Source of the DNA: Vibrio hangzhouensis
GTDB lineage: Bacteria > Pseudomonadota > Gammaproteobacteria > Enterobacterales > Vibrionaceae
DNA length: 64,000 nt
NCBI RefSeq assembly: GCF_900107935.1
Contig: NZ_FNVG01000007.1
Span: 1-64,000, forward strand
Direction: 5' to 3'
The notes beneath the pieces were generated by a model. The model was not told where the DNA came from and did no database searches. It saw only the letters and a program-made list of their open reading frames with translations. How positions within the stretch are numbered: position 1 is the first letter of the stretch; the number at the start of each line of letters is the position of its first letter. The position numbers were made by a program, and so were the translations under genes. Below are positions 40,418 to 50,788 of this stretch, piece by piece.

Positions 40418-41242
40418 TTGAAGACAGCGCCCAGTGATGAATCTCAGTTTAGTTGCGTCAGGTTACTGCAATTAACCGACACGCACCTGTTTGCGCCGCA
40501 AGATGGCTGCTTGCTGAGTGTAAATACTCAAGAAAGTTTTAATGCCGTGGTATCCGAAGTGATTAGCCAGGGCTCTGTGTTTGATGCCTTGCTGGCGACA
40601 GGTGATATTTCACAAGATCATACCGAAGCTTCCTACGAAAAGTTTGTTGCAGGCATTGAGCCTTTGGCACTTCCTTGCTATTGGTTGCCTGGCAACCATG
40701 ATTATAAACCCTGCATGAACAGTGTTATCGACTCACCGTTGATTCAGGATGTCACTCATGCTTTGCTCGGAGAGCATTGGCAGGTGATTTTGTTGGACTC
40801 TCAGGTAGTGGGTGTGCCTCACGGTCGCTTAAGTGATGCGCAACTTGAGTTTTTGGATCGCAAGCTGTCCGAGTACAGTGAGCGCCATACGTTGGTGTTA
40901 TTGCATCACCACCCAATATTAGTCAACAGCGCCTGGCTTGATCAGCATACTCTCAAAGACGCCCATGAGTTTTGGGAAGTAGTTGAAAAACATACCAATG
41001 TTCGTGCGGTACTGTGTGGGCATATTCACCAGGAACTAGACCAGAAGCGTGGAGATGTGCGGGTTCTCGCGACACCTTCCACCTGCGTGCAGTTCAAACC
41101 TAACTCCGATGAGTTTGCGTTAGATACCCGTTCTCCGGGTTGGCGTGAGATGGAACTTTACAGTGATGGTAATGTTGTGACTAAAGTAAAACGCTTGGCG
41201 AATGGAGCGTTCCGACCGGACTTTAACGCGGAAGGCTACTAA
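40418..41242 (+). CDS. cpdA: 3',5'-cyclic-AMP phosphodiesterase
   Basis: CpdA hydrolyses cAMP and so tempers CRP control. The 274-residue metallophosphoesterase has the ordered metal motifs DTHLF (Asp21, His23), ATGDIS, LPGNHDY, LLHHHP and CGHIHQE. The start is TTG at 40418: the frame has a stop 21 nt upstream and no ATG or GTG between, and the next ATG lies deep inside the conserved domain. AGG lies about 12 nt upstream, so the initiation signal is weak. Its stop overlaps the yqiA start by one base. Confidence 0.94.
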   Translation: MKTAPSDESQFSCVRLLQLTDTHLFAPQDGCLLSVNTQESFNAVVSEVISQGSVFDALLATGDISQDHTEASYEKFVAGIEPLALPCYWLPGNHDYKPCMNSVIDSPLIQDVTHALLGEHWQVILLDSQVVGVPHGRLSDAQLEFLDRKLSEYSERHTLVLLHHHPILVNSAWLDQHTLKDAHEFWEVVEKHTNVRAVLCGHIHQELDQKRGDVRVLATPSTCVQFKPNSDEFALDTRSPGWREMELYSDGNVVTKVKRLANGAFRPDFNAEGY

Positions 41243-41829
41243 TGACGAAAAAAGCCCCCTTGTTGCTGTACATACACGGTTTTAACAGCTCACCTTTGTC
41301 ACTAAAAGCTCAGGTGATGAGCGATTATTGTCAGTCTCATCGTCCTGATATCAAAGTATTGATTCCTCAGATGCCTTGCTTCCCGCAGCAGGCCGCAGAG
41401 CTTTTACAGCAGTTGATCCAGAGTTATAAGGCCGATTACCGTATTGCCCTTGTCGGCAGTTCGCTAGGGGGCTACCTGTCAACCTGGTTAAATGCTCAAT
41501 ATGGATTCAAAGCTGTACTGGTCAATCCTGCTGTGCGACCTTATGAGCTGCTGTTGGATTTCTTAGGTGAGCAAGAGAATCCATACACCTTTGAGCGATA
41601 TACGCTAGAACACAAACACATTGATGAGTTAAAATCACTGGATGTGACAGAGCTAAATAACCCGCAGGATTTTTGGCTCCTGCAGCAGGAAGGGGATGAG
41701 GTACTCGATTATCGTCAGGCTGTGGCCAAATATGCACATAGCAGACAGACGGTGGAGACAGATGGTGATCATAGCTTTGTCGGCTTTGAGCGTTTTCCTG
41801 AGCAAATCATTGAGTTCCTGGAACTTTAA
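41242..41829 (+). CDS. yqiA: Alpha/beta-hydrolase fold esterase YqiA
   Basis: A 195-residue esterase of the YqiA family. The N-terminus LLYIHGFNSSPLS forms the oxyanion hole and Ser74 in VGSSLGGY is the nucleophile; the catalytic His lies in TDGDHSF near the end. E. coli YqiA hydrolyses short acyl esters in vitro; the natural substrate is unknown. Start and cpdA stop overlap (TAATG), so translation is coupled. parE follows after 235 nt that contain a possible structured RNA. Confidence 0.94.
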   Translation: MTKKAPLLLYIHGFNSSPLSLKAQVMSDYCQSHRPDIKVLIPQMPCFPQQAAELLQQLIQSYKADYRIALVGSSLGGYLSTWLNAQYGFKAVLVNPAVRPYELLLDFLGEQENPYTFERYTLEHKHIDELKSLDVTELNNPQDFWLLQQEGDEVLDYRQAVAKYAHSRQTVETDGDHSFVGFERFPEQIIEFLEL

Positions 41830-41929
41830 ATCGACGCATTTTTCGTCTCTGCTTGAGGAGACAGTCATAATTTTCTTTTCAACTTCCGCTTGAAACTTGA
41901 CAACACTGACATAGAGCCAGACTATGATG

Positions 41930-42022
41930 TGTCAGTACTTACGCATACCCCCCGGAAGCGTGTCGCATTATGGCGATTCAACGTCTTCTGGCTAGGGAGT
42001 GGTCTGAACCACAAGTTTTTTT
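41930..42022 (+). ncRNA. Candidate small RNA or attenuator upstream of parE
   Basis: The yqiA-parE gap contains TATGAT (41923-41928, a possible -10; TTGACA lies 20 nt upstream, a long spacer). A hairpin follows at 41955-41988: GAAGCGT pairs with ACG-T-CTTC and encloses TCGC/GCGA. A terminator-like element then lies at 41999-42022 (GTGGT-CTGA-ACCAC, then AAG and seven T). This promoter-hairpin-terminator order fits an RNA of roughly 90 nt, or a leader attenuating parE. It has no recognised family. Confidence 0.35.
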
Positions 42023-42064
42023 GCTGCTAAGTATCAATCATTATTTGAGTAAAATTTCCGTATT

Positions 42065-43945
42065 ATGACAGAACAATATAATGCTGGAGCCATTGAGGTC
42101 CTCAATGGTCTTGAGCCAGTACGTCGCCGACCAGGGATGTATACGGATACAGTGCGCCCGAACCACTTGGGCCAAGAAGTCATCGATAACAGTGTCGATG
42201 AAGCGCTAGCCGGACATGCCTCTAAGGTACAAGTCATTCTGCATGCAGACCAGTCATTAGAAGTCATCGATGATGGTCGTGGTATGCCCGTCGATATTCA
42301 CCCGGAAGAAAAAATTTCGGGTGTCGAACTGATTTTCTGTAAGCTGCACGCTGGTGGTAAGTTCTCCAACAAGAACTACCAGTTTTCTGGTGGTTTGCAC
42401 GGTGTGGGTATTTCCGTTGTTAACGCCTTGTCCAAACGCGTGGAAGTAACCGTACGTCGTGACGGTCAGGTCTACGAAATGGCGTTTGAAAATGGCAACA
42501 AGGTACAGGAACTGACGGTGACTGGGACATGTGGTCGCCGTAATCGCGGAACGAGCGTCCATTTCTGGCCTGATGCGAGTTATTTTGACTCTGCCAACTT
42601 TTCCGTTACCCGTCTGGTCGGCAACCTGAGAGCCAAAGCGGTACTTTGTCCGGGACTCGAGATCACTTTCACTGACAAAGTAAACAACAAAGACTACAAG
42701 TGGTACTACGAAGATGGTCTGAAAGACTATCTGGCAGAGGGTGTAAAAGGTTACGCAGTTCTGCCTGAAGCACCATTTACCGGTGAATTCTCTGCAGAAA
42801 CAGAAGCGGCAACCTGGGCGGTGATTTGGCAGCCGGAAGGCGGTGAGATGATCACTGAAAGCTACGTCAACCTGATCCCAACGGCTCAGGGCGGTACGCA
42901 TGTCAACGGTCTTCGCCAAGGTTTGCTTGATGCGATGCGTGAGTTCTGTGAATTCCGTAACCTGCTTCCTCGCGGTGTAAAACTGACGGGCGATGACGTG
43001 TTTGAGCGTTGCTCATACGTACTGTCTATCAAGATGCAGGATCCGCAGTTTGCCGGACAAACCAAAGAACGCCTCTCTTCGCGTCAGTGCGCGGCGTTTG
43101 TATCTGGTGTGGTAAAAGATGCCTTTAGCTTGTGGCTGAATGAAAAGCCGCAACTTGCTGAGCAGCTAGCGGAAGTGTGTATTGCTAACGCTCACCGCCG
43201 TATGCGCGCCAGCAAAAAAGTGGTTCGTAAGAAGGTGGCTTCAGGGCCAGCGCTACCAGGTAAGCTCACTGACTGTTCACAACAAGACTTAAACCGTACC
43301 GAAATCTTCTTCGTGGAGGGTGACTCGGCGGGTGGCAGTGCCAAACAGGCACGTGATCGTGAGTTCCAGGCGGTGATGCCGCTGCGCGGTAAAATCCTCA
43401 ACACCTGGGAAGTGTCGGCAGACCAGGTTCTGGCGTCGCAAGAAGTACACGATATTTCCGTGGCTTTGGGTATCGACCCAGATACGGAAAACCTCGACGG
43501 CCTTCGTTACGGTAAAGTCTGTATCCTTGCCGATGCGGACTCGGATGGTCTGCACATTGCTACGCTGCTTTGTGCGCTATTTACTAAACACTTCCGCTCA
43601 TTGGTTTCAGCCGGGCACGTGTATGTTGCAATGCCACCACTGTATCGTATCGACTGTGGTAAAGAAGTGTTCTATGCCCTTGATGACGATGAAAAAGATG
43701 GCGTACTTGAACGTCTGAGCAAGAAGAAAGCGAAGATCAACGTTCAACGATTCAAAGGTCTGGGTGAGATGAACCCGCTGCAGCTGCGTGAAACAACGAT
43801 GGATCCGAATACCCGTCGCTTGGTGCAGTTGACCATTGATGATGACGAAGCCACCAATGAGATGATGGATATGCTGCTTGGTAAGAAGCGTGCTGACGAT
43901 CGTCGTAGCTGGCTACAAAACAACGGTGACATGGCTGAGGTATAA
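42065..43945 (+). CDS. parE: DNA topoisomerase IV subunit B
   Basis: ParE is the ATPase subunit of topoisomerase IV, which unlinks daughter chromosomes. The 626-residue protein has the GHKL ATPase domain ([36 protein letters not shown]), the transducer domain, and a TOPRIM domain with [11 protein letters not shown] near residue 418 and DADSDGLHI. The start codon has only a weak ribosome-binding site. parC starts 2 nt after the stop, so the two subunits are co-transcribed and coupled. Confidence 0.98.
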   Translation: MTEQYNAGAIEVLNGLEPVRRRPGMYTDTVRPNHLGQEVIDNSVDEALAGHASKVQVILHADQSLEVIDDGRGMPVDIHPEEKISGVELIFCKLHAGGKFSNKNYQFSGGLHGVGISVVNALSKRVEVTVRRDGQVYEMAFENGNKVQELTVTGTCGRRNRGTSVHFWPDASYFDSANFSVTRLVGNLRAKAVLCPGLEITFTDKVNNKDYKWYYEDGLKDYLAEGVKGYAVLPEAPFTGEFSAETEAATWAVIWQPEGGEMITESYVNLIPTAQGGTHVNGLRQGLLDAMREFCEFRNLLPRGVKLTGDDVFERCSYVLSIKMQDPQFAGQTKERLSSRQCAAFVSGVVKDAFSLWLNEKPQLAEQLAEVCIANAHRRMRASKKVVRKKVASGPALPGKLTDCSQQDLNRTEIFFVEGDSAGGSAKQARDREFQAVMPLRGKILNTWEVSADQVLASQEVHDISVALGIDPDTENLDGLRYGKVCILADADSDGLHIATLLCALFTKHFRSLVSAGHVYVAMPPLYRIDCGKEVFYALDDDEKDGVLERLSKKKAKINVQRFKGLGEMNPLQLRETTMDPNTRRLVQLTIDDDEATNEMMDMLLGKKRADDRRSWLQNNGDMAEV

Positions 43946-43947
43946 CA

Positions 43948-46227
43948 ATGTCGACTGAAATGTCTTTTGATGGCGTAGAACAGCTGCCTCTGCGAAAGTT
44001 CACTGAAGACGCCTATCTGAATTACTCAATGTACGTCATCATGGATCGTGCATTGCCTTACATCGGTGATGGATTAAAACCCGTGCAACGCCGCATTATT
44101 TATGCGATGTCTGAGCTGGGCCTGTCTGCATCGGCGAAATACAAAAAATCGGCACGTACCGTTGGTGACGTGCTGGGTAAGTATCACCCACACGGCGACT
44201 CTGCGTGTTATGAAGCCATGGTACTCATGGCGCAGCCGTTCTCTTATCGTTACCCGCTGGTGGACGGTCAGGGCAACTGGGGTGCTCCAGACGATCCAAA
44301 ATCGTTCGCTGCGATGCGTTATACCGAAGCAAAACTGTCTAAGTTTGCTGAGGTGTTGCTTGGCGAACTCGGTCAAGGTACGGTGGAGTGGCAGCCAAAC
44401 TTTGATGGCACCATGAAAGAGCCAAAGATCCTTCCGGCTCGTCTGCCACACATTCTACTGAATGGTATTACTGGTATCGCGGTTGGTATGGCGACCGATA
44501 TTCCACCACATAACGTGCGTGAAATTGCTAATGCGACCGTGCATTTGATCGATAATCCGAAATCTGAGTTGTCAGAAGTGATGGAATACGTCAAAGGGCC
44601 GGACTACCCAACCGAAGCCGAAATTATTTCACCGAAGTCCGATCTGGAGAAAATCTACCGTACAGGTCGTGGTAGCGTGAAGATGCGTGCCGTTTGGCAT
44701 AAAGAAGGCTCGGAAATCGTGATTACCGCGCTGCCGCATCAGGTATCTGGCGCTAAGCTACTTGAGCAAATTGCCAACCAAATGCGTGCCAAGAAACTGC
44801 CGATGGTTGACGATCTTCGTGATGAGTCAGATCATGAAAACCCAACGCGCATCGTTGTGGTACCACGCTCAAACCGTATTGATTGCGATCAGCTCATGAA
44901 TCACTTATTCGCATCGACCGATCTTGAGAAGAACTTCCGCGTGAACCTCAATATGATTGGCCTCGACAACCGTCCACAAGTGAAAGGTCTGGTGCAAATC
45001 CTGAGTGAATGGATCGAGTATCGCCGCGAGACCGTGCGTAAACGTCTCCAGTACCGTCTTGATAAGATCCTGGCGCGTTTACACATCCTTGAGGGTTTGT
45101 TGGTTGCTTACCTCAACCTTGATGAAGTGATTGAGATCATCCGTACCGAAGATGAACCTAAAGCTGTGCTTATGGAACGTTTTGGTATCACGGACATTCA
45201 GGCCGATGCGATTCTGGACACCAAACTTCGCCACCTTGCGAAGCTGGAAGAAATGAAGATCCGAGGTGAACAGGAGGAGCTTGAAAAAGAGCGTGAGAAG
45301 CTTGAGAAGCTGCTTGGTTCTGAGCGCCGTATGAACACCTTACTAAAGAAAGAGATTCAAGCGGACGCTGAGAAATATGGCGATGACCGTCGCTCACCAA
45401 TCGTTGAACGTGCGGAAGCCAAAGCAATGACTGAGCGTGATTTGGTGCCAAGTGAACCGATTACGGTCGTGCTTTCTGAGAAAGGCTGGATACGTCATGC
45501 TAAAGGGCATGATGTGGATCCGAGCGGTCTGAATTACAAAGCAGGCGATAAGTATCTAGCCTCGGCTCGCGGCAAGAGCAGTCAGCCAGCGGTCTTCCTC
45601 GGTAGCGATGGACGTAGCTATTCCCTTGAGTCACACTCACTGCCATCAGCTCGTAGTCAGGGTGAGCCAATCACTGGGCGTTTGAATGTTAATGCTGGCA
45701 GCAGTATTCGTCAGGTCGTGATGGGAGAAGAGTCTCAGCTCTGGCTCATTGGGTCCGATGCTGGCTATGGGTTTGTTTGTAAAGGTGCAGACTTGCTGTC
45801 GAAGAACCGTAGCGGTAAAGCGCTGGTCACCTTGCCTCAGGGCGCTGAGGTAATGACCCCATCGACAATTGGTGACTTGGATTCGGACGAAATTCTGGCC
45901 ATAACGAATCAAGGTCGAATGCTGCTGTTCCCAATTAAAGATCTGCCACAGCTGGGTAAAGGTAAAGGCAATAAGATCATCAATATTCCATCGGCGAAAG
46001 CTAAGGCGAGAGAAGAGTTTGTCTCTCACCTATTGGCACTGCCTAAAGGTGCTGCGATCACCTTGTATGCAGGTAAACGCAAGTTGGGGTTGAAGCCGGG
46101 CGATCTGGAAAATTTCCGTGGTGAGCGAGGACGTCGAGGTGGGTTATTGCCGAGAGGCTTACAGCGTGTGACTCGCATCGAAATTGAGGCGCAGTCGACG
46201 GAGTTACCGGACGCGGATGACGAGTAA
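43948..46227 (+). CDS. parC: DNA topoisomerase IV subunit A
   Basis: ParC cuts and rejoins DNA in topoisomerase IV. The 759-residue protein has the winged-helix breakage domain with the active-site Tyr125 ([10 protein letters not shown]), the tower and coiled-coil domains, and a C-terminal beta-pinwheel shorter than that of GyrA. The quinolone-determining stretch reads [11 protein letters not shown], with Ser85 and Glu89 in the usual sensitive form. It is paired with parE and closed by a strong bidirectional terminator. Confidence 0.98.
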   Translation: MSTEMSFDGVEQLPLRKFTEDAYLNYSMYVIMDRALPYIGDGLKPVQRRIIYAMSELGLSASAKYKKSARTVGDVLGKYHPHGDSACYEAMVLMAQPFSYRYPLVDGQGNWGAPDDPKSFAAMRYTEAKLSKFAEVLLGELGQGTVEWQPNFDGTMKEPKILPARLPHILLNGITGIAVGMATDIPPHNVREIANATVHLIDNPKSELSEVMEYVKGPDYPTEAEIISPKSDLEKIYRTGRGSVKMRAVWHKEGSEIVITALPHQVSGAKLLEQIANQMRAKKLPMVDDLRDESDHENPTRIVVVPRSNRIDCDQLMNHLFASTDLEKNFRVNLNMIGLDNRPQVKGLVQILSEWIEYRRETVRKRLQYRLDKILARLHILEGLLVAYLNLDEVIEIIRTEDEPKAVLMERFGITDIQADAILDTKLRHLAKLEEMKIRGEQEELEKEREKLEKLLGSERRMNTLLKKEIQADAEKYGDDRRSPIVERAEAKAMTERDLVPSEPITVVLSEKGWIRHAKGHDVDPSGLNYKAGDKYLASARGKSSQPAVFLGSDGRSYSLESHSLPSARSQGEPITGRLNVNAGSSIRQVVMGEESQLWLIGSDAGYGFVCKGADLLSKNRSGKALVTLPQGAEVMTPSTIGDLDSDEILAITNQGRMLLFPIKDLPQLGKGKGNKIINIPSAKAKAREEFVSHLLALPKGAAITLYAGKRKLGLKPGDLENFRGERGRRGGLLPRGLQRVTRIEIEAQSTELPDADDE

Positions 46228-46234
46228 ATGAAAG

Positions 46235-46267
46235 AAAAAATCTCCGAGCTTGCTCGGAGATTTTTTT
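46235..46267. terminator. Bidirectional terminator between parC and degS
   Basis: TCTCCGAG and CTCGGAGA form an 8-bp stem, extended by flanking A/T pairs, with a 4-nt loop. T runs follow on both strands. Confidence 0.93.
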
Positions 46268-46280
46268 ACTATGATACGAC

Positions 46281-47345
46281 TTAACCTCGCGTATCTTCGC
46301 CAACAGACACCTGAACGGTCAATTCTTTTCCTTCTCGGAGCAGTTTGACATCGACCGTGGTACCGGGACGTAAGTCAGTGACTAAATCCAGCACGCCTTG
46401 CCGGCCATTCAGCTTGTTACCGTCAATCATCAAAATGATATCCTGAACCTGAATGCCTGCTTTTGCCGCTGGGCCTTCTGGATCCAGCCCTAATACAATA
46501 ATGCCGCCAATGTGTTCATTTCCCAGTAGGCGTGCGGTAACGGAATTGATATCTTGTCCATCGATACCGATATAGCCGCGAATTACCCGACCGTCGGCGA
46601 TGATTTTTTCCATGATTTTACTGGCTAACGGATACGGTATTGCAAAGGAAATACCGTAGGTTTCCAGATCGGTGGCCTGTTGGAATGAAGCCGTGTTGAT
46701 CCCTACTAATTCGCCCCGAGTATTGACCAGAGCACCACCTGAGTTGCCTTGATTGATGGCTGCATCGGTTTGGATAAATGCTTGTATACCGCCAGCGCTG
46801 ATGGAAGAACGCCCAGTGGCTGAAATGATCCCAAAGGTGGTGGTTTGCCCCAGGTTGTATGGGTTACCAATAGCCAGCACCACATCGCCGACTTTGGGAG
46901 CATAATCTGGATTAAGTGGGATCACCGGAAGGCTTCCACCCTCGATACGCAGTACCGCGATATCTGTACGCTGATCTTTACCGACCAGTTGTGCTGCTGC
47001 CACTCGTCCGTCCTGCAAAGCGACGATGATTTGATCCGCATTCGCTACCACGTGATAGTTGGTGATGATGTAGCCTTTGTCACTAACAATCACGCCAGAC
47101 CCTAACCCCTGAGTTGACAGAGTTGTGCGATCTTTTTCTTTATATTGTCGGCTGTAGATGTTAACGACTGCTGGGGCCGCCTGACGCACAGCCTGATTAA
47201 AGGATACCTGAAGGGTGCTGTCATCTGCAGGTTGAACCACGAGGTTTTTGGGTATGATGCTCTGTCTTAGAGAAGGAACCGCTAGTAGCACCAGGAGCGC
47301 TGTAATGAGACCCATAGATACAGAGCGGATAAGAAAATTCAGCAT
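46281..47345 (-). CDS. degS: Site-1 periplasmic protease DegS
   Basis: DegS senses misfolded outer-membrane porins and makes the first cut in RseA, which starts the sigma-E envelope stress response. The 354-residue protein has an N-terminal membrane anchor (about 5-27), a trypsin-like domain with the triad His98, Asp128 and Ser202 (NQGNSGGAL), and a single PDZ domain (about 255-350). One PDZ domain and an anchor set it apart from DegQ/DegP. It lies just downstream of degQ on the same strand, the usual arrangement. Confidence 0.97.
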   Translation of the reverse strand: MLNFLIRSVSMGLITALLVLLAVPSLRQSIIPKNLVVQPADDSTLQVSFNQAVRQAAPAVVNIYSRQYKEKDRTTLSTQGLGSGVIVSDKGYIITNYHVVANADQIIVALQDGRVAAAQLVGKDQRTDIAVLRIEGGSLPVIPLNPDYAPKVGDVVLAIGNPYNLGQTTTFGIISATGRSSISAGGIQAFIQTDAAINQGNSGGALVNTRGELVGINTASFQQATDLETYGISFAIPYPLASKIMEKIIADGRVIRGYIGIDGQDINSVTARLLGNEHIGGIIVLGLDPEGPAAKAGIQVQDIILMIDGNKLNGRQGVLDLVTDLRPGTTVDVKLLREGKELTVQVSVGEDTRG

Positions 47346-47473
47346 CGTTTCCTCTAGTTTGCTTAAAAATAGGCACTGTAGCCCACTACATCAGCGTCAC
47401 GAAGCCCAGCGTATAATTGACGCTGGAAACGACAGATATAAGGATAGAGGATATCATTTTAATCTCAAATAAC

Positions 47474-47505
47474 AAAAGAGCAGCCTGAAACCAGTCTGCT
47501 CTTTT
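47474..47505 (-). terminator. Terminator of degQ
   Basis: AAAAGAGCAG (47474-47483) and CTGCTCTTTT (47496-47505) form a 10-bp stem. On the minus strand the stem runs into TTTTGTTATTT. It suggests that degS has its own promoter in the 130 nt that follow. Confidence 0.8.
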
Positions 47506-47533
47506 ACCGAGAATTTGCTTATTTTGTGAGCTT

Positions 47534-48904
47534 CTAGCGCACAACTAAGTAAATGTTGCGGTCACCACGTTGAATATTGAGGGCCAGAACTCCTGGTTTT
47601 TTCTCCAGGATTTTGCGCAGTTCACCGACATTTTTCACACGTGTACGGTTGACACCGATGATGATATCTCCCTGCTCTAATTGGTATTGAGCGGCAGGTG
47701 AGCCTTCTTCCACCGACTTCACTTTGACGCCTTCAACCGGGTCACTCTTGTCTGTATTAGCGAATTCAGCCCCTGTCAGGCCTTCATGCAGTTTGTCCGC
47801 TTTTGTGATGGTCTTGGCCGCTTCTGTTAAGGTGACGTCAAATGACTTCTCTTTGCCATCCCGGACGACTCCCAGAGTGATGGTTTTACCCGCTCCTAAA
47901 GTGGCGACTTTGGCACGAAGTTCACTGAAGGTGGAAATCTTCTTACCGTTTACCGAGACAATAATATCTCCGGCTTCGAGTCCTGCCTTATCGGCTGCAC
48001 TATCAGGGATAACCTGACTAACGAATGCGCCTTTACTCGAGTCATAGCCTAGGGCTTCCGCCAGTTCAGAGGTGACTTCGCCTCCCTGGACACCAAGCAT
48101 TCCCCGTTTAACTTCGCCAAACTCGATAATTTGCTCGGTCAGGTTTTTCATCATGTTTGATGGAATCGCAAAACCGATGCCTACGTTACCGCCATTAGGC
48201 CCCAGGATCGCGGTGTTAATACCAATGAGCTCTCCGTTCAGATTGACCAGGGCACCTCCCGAGTTGCCAGTGTTGATTGCCGCATCGGTCTGAATGAAGT
48301 TTTCGAAGTTTTCGAGGTTCAGTCCACTGCGCCCAAGTGCAGACACTATGCCCGATGTAACGGTTTGTCCTAAACCAAATGGGTTACCAATAGCCACAGT
48401 AAAGTCACCGACGCGCAACTGGTCGGAGTCAGCCACCTTAATTTCAGTCAGGTTCTTTACGCCATCCACTTTAAGCAGTGCGACGTCAGACATTTCGTCA
48501 CCACCCACGAGTTCAGCATCAAACTCTCTACCATCGTGTAATTTGATGCGTATCTCTTCGGCACCATTGATTACATGATAGTTAGTCACGATATAGCCTT
48601 TGTCGGCACTGATGACCACACCAGAGCCTAAACCGCGGAAAGGTCTCTCTTGCAGTTGCTCTGTTGGAAAGTCAGGACCAAAGAAAAAACGAAATTGCTC
48701 AGGTAAGCGCTGACGGGAAACCTGAGTACCTTCTACCGCAATGCTGACTACTGCAGGGGTGACCTTCTCTAGCATAGGGGCCAGGCTCGGTAACTGCTCG
48801 CCATTAACGGACAGGGGAAGGGCAGCGGTTGCAGGTAGTGGGGTGATGATTGAACTCAAGCTTAACGATAGAACAGTTAATGCAAGCAATGGTTTTTTCA
48901 TCAT
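47534..48904 (-). CDS. degQ: Periplasmic serine protease DegQ (HtrA family)
   Basis: DegQ is a periplasmic protease and chaperone for unfolded envelope proteins. The 456-residue precursor has a signal peptide (cleavage likely after PATA, near residue 27), a trypsin-like domain with His110, Asp140 and Ser215 (NTGNSGGALVN), and two PDZ domains (about 275-365 and 385-455). Two start codons are adjacent (48904 and 48901); AGAGGAG lies upstream, with better spacing to the second. The missing long Q-linker argues for DegQ over DegP. Confidence 0.96.
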   Translation of the reverse strand: MMKKPLLALTVLSLSLSSIITPLPATAALPLSVNGEQLPSLAPMLEKVTPAVVSIAVEGTQVSRQRLPEQFRFFFGPDFPTEQLQERPFRGLGSGVVISADKGYIVTNYHVINGAEEIRIKLHDGREFDAELVGGDEMSDVALLKVDGVKNLTEIKVADSDQLRVGDFTVAIGNPFGLGQTVTSGIVSALGRSGLNLENFENFIQTDAAINTGNSGGALVNLNGELIGINTAILGPNGGNVGIGFAIPSNMMKNLTEQIIEFGEVKRGMLGVQGGEVTSELAEALGYDSSKGAFVSQVIPDSAADKAGLEAGDIIVSVNGKKISTFSELRAKVATLGAGKTITLGVVRDGKEKSFDVTLTEAAKTITKADKLHEGLTGAEFANTDKSDPVEGVKVKSVEEGSPAAQYQLEQGDIIIGVNRTRVKNVGELRKILEKKPGVLALNIQRGDRNIYLVVR

Positions 48905-48971
48905 AAAACTCCTCTATGGATCAGTAAGGGTTATGACTCAACAAATACTACAAAGTTCACATAAAATGTTG

Positions 48972-49007
48972 AAACGGCCAGCAATGCGTTCACTTGCTGG
49001 CCGTTTT
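48972..49007 (-). terminator. Terminator between zapG and degQ
   Basis: AAACGGCCAGCAA and TTGCTGGCCGTTT form a perfect 13-bp stem with a 9-nt loop, 12 nt beyond the zapG stop on the minus strand. The T run is short on both strands. Confidence 0.8.
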
Positions 49008-49019
49008 CGATAGGTGGTG

Positions 49020-49478
49020 TTACGAGGCTTTAGCGGTAATAGGCTCTTGGGAAACCGCTTCGGGAGCCTCAATGACCTCTTTCTTTTCTTCCCGGAGCAG
49101 ACCCGTTGCACCATTGACGTAGTCTTTTGGTGGTTGCTCTACCGAATTCACATCCTGAGCTTGTTCGATATTGTGCTCTGCGATTTTCTTGATAAATGGA
49201 TTGTCCTGCTCTGGCAGGTTAGGCAGTAACTCGCTCGATGTTTTTGCCATGTGCTGATAAAGCTTAGTGTAGTCTTTTCCCAGAATATCCAGCATCTCTG
49301 CTGTTTGTGCAAAATGATCTGACAGCTCTTGACGCTGCTGCTCCAGCGCAAATTTAGCCGATTCAAGGTCTTTCTGGATAGTCTTTTGTTTCTTGTATTG
49401 TGGAGTAGTCAGTCGGGAAATCACAATTCCTAGAATAGCACCAACTAGCAAGCCGACAATGGCATATATCCAAGGCAT
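49020..49478 (-). CDS. zapG: Z-ring associated protein ZapG (YhcB, DUF1043)
   Basis: A 152-residue inner-membrane protein with one N-terminal transmembrane helix (about 2-22, MPWIYAIVGLLVGAILGIVI), a coiled coil (about 30-75) and an acidic, low-complexity tail. The E. coli counterpart YhcB/ZapG links cell division, rod shape and envelope synthesis. The tail is much less conserved than the helix and coiled coil. It is divergent from zapE and upstream of degQ, the same neighbourhood as yhcB-degQ-degS in E. coli. Confidence 0.93.
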   Translation of the reverse strand: MPWIYAIVGLLVGAILGIVISRLTTPQYKKQKTIQKDLESAKFALEQQRQELSDHFAQTAEMLDILGKDYTKLYQHMAKTSSELLPNLPEQDNPFIKKIAEHNIEQAQDVNSVEQPPKDYVNGATGLLREEKKEVIEAPEAVSQEPITAKAS

Positions 49479-49619
49479 AACAGCTCCTTTATAATGATTA
49501 TTAACATGCGCGTTACCATGTGGTTACACACGTCGTTCAGCCATGTTACTATGAGAATTCAAGCCAATAAAGCAAAAATACGCCAATAATGGCAGTTGGA
49601 TCAGTGTTGCGAGTTATCC

Positions 49620-50723
49620 ATGACGCCCATAGAAAAATACAATAATGATATTGAAACAAATGGTTTCCAAAGTGACCCCGCACAAAGGAAGGCCGTAGAA
49701 GCCCTTGACGAGTTACACCATCGGTTTGTGGACTATCTGAACTTTGAAGCCCCGCCGTTAACGATGATACAAAAATTATTAGGTAAGAAGCCCGAGGAGG
49801 CCATACCACCTCAGGGGCTCTACTTTTGGGGAGGTGTCGGGCGAGGTAAAACCTACCTGATGGACGCGTTTTTTGACAGTTTGCCCACGACGCAGAAAAT
49901 GCGAGTTCACTTTCACCGCTTTATGTACCGTGTCCATGACGAACTAAAGCGACTCGGTGACACGCCTGACCCGTTGGAGCATGTCGCCGATACGTTTGCT
50001 TCCGAGGCACAGATTATTTGTTTTGATGAGTTTTACGTGTCCGATATCACCGATGCTATGATTCTGGCCACATTATTACAGGCGTTGTTTCATCGAGGAG
50101 TGGTGTTGGTGGCGACGTCCAACATTCCGCCAAAAGATTTGTATCGCAACGGTCTACAGCGTGCCCGTTTTATGCCGGCGATTGCATTGATTCAGAGTAA
50201 TTGTCAGATACTCAATGTCGATAGTGGTATTGACTATCGCTTGCGCACCTTAGAGCAGGCTGAAATTTACCATTTCCCGTTAGATGATATTGCTCAGCAG
50301 AATTTGAAGCGCTATTTCAGCCAGTTAGTGACTGAAGACAGGGTTCAGGAGCGATCTATCGAAATCAATCACCGTGATATCGAGGTGATTGCGTCTGCTG
50401 ACGATGTGTTGTTTGCCAGTTTCGAACAGTTGTGTCAGACCATGCGTAGTCAGAATGATTATATTGAGATGTCGAGGATATATCACACGGTGTTGTTGGC
50501 GGATGTTAAACAGATGGGGGCGAAACTCGACGACGCGGCAAGGCGCTTTATTGCGCTGGTGGATGAGTTTTATGAACGACGGGTTAAGTTGATCATTTCA
50601 GCAGAGGTGGCACTGGAAGAGATCTATACACAAGGTCAGTTGGAGTTTGAGTTTAAGCGCTGTATTTCGCGTCTGACAGAGATGCAGAGTCATGACTATT
50701 TAGCTTCAGAGCATCTACCTTGA
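49620..50723 (+). CDS. zapE: Cell division ATPase ZapE (AFG1-like)
   Basis: A 367-residue P-loop ATPase of the AFG1 family; E. coli ZapE binds FtsZ and destabilises its filaments during constriction. Walker A is GGVGRGKT, Walker B is ICFDEFYVSD, and ATSNIPPKDLYRNGLQRARF is a strict family stretch. I chose the ATG at 49620 (MTPIEKYNND), matching the length of the family; a TTG 24 nt upstream is less likely. It is divergent from zapG and followed by the rplM-rpsI operon. Confidence 0.95.
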   Translation: MTPIEKYNNDIETNGFQSDPAQRKAVEALDELHHRFVDYLNFEAPPLTMIQKLLGKKPEEAIPPQGLYFWGGVGRGKTYLMDAFFDSLPTTQKMRVHFHRFMYRVHDELKRLGDTPDPLEHVADTFASEAQIICFDEFYVSDITDAMILATLLQALFHRGVVLVATSNIPPKDLYRNGLQRARFMPAIALIQSNCQILNVDSGIDYRLRTLEQAEIYHFPLDDIAQQNLKRYFSQLVTEDRVQERSIEINHRDIEVIASADDVLFASFEQLCQTMRSQNDYIEMSRIYHTVLLADVKQMGAKLDDAARRFIALVDEFYERRVKLIISAEVALEEIYTQGQLEFEFKRCISRLTEMQSHDYLASEHLP

Positions 50724-50752
50724 TGTTTTTGGTAAATTTGTCCAAAAAATAG

Positions 50753-50781
50753 ATGATTTTTTCCTCGAGCTTCTCTATAAT
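50753..50781 (+). promoter_or_regulatory. Predicted rplM-rpsI promoter
   Basis: A perfect TATAAT (50776-50781) is preceded by a weak -35 (ATGATT, 17 nt away). The GC-rich CCTGCGACC that follows resembles a stringent-response discriminator, as expected for ribosomal genes. The leader would be about 135 nt. Confidence 0.6.
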
Positions 50782-50788
50782 CCTGCGA

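Noticed and set aside
42257..42919. 220-codon minus-strand frame inside parE
   Set aside because: Fully antisense to the conserved ATPase domain of parE, with no recognisable protein sequence.
43948..46227. Quinolone-resistance change in ParC
   Set aside because: Ser85 and Glu89 are the normal sensitive residues.
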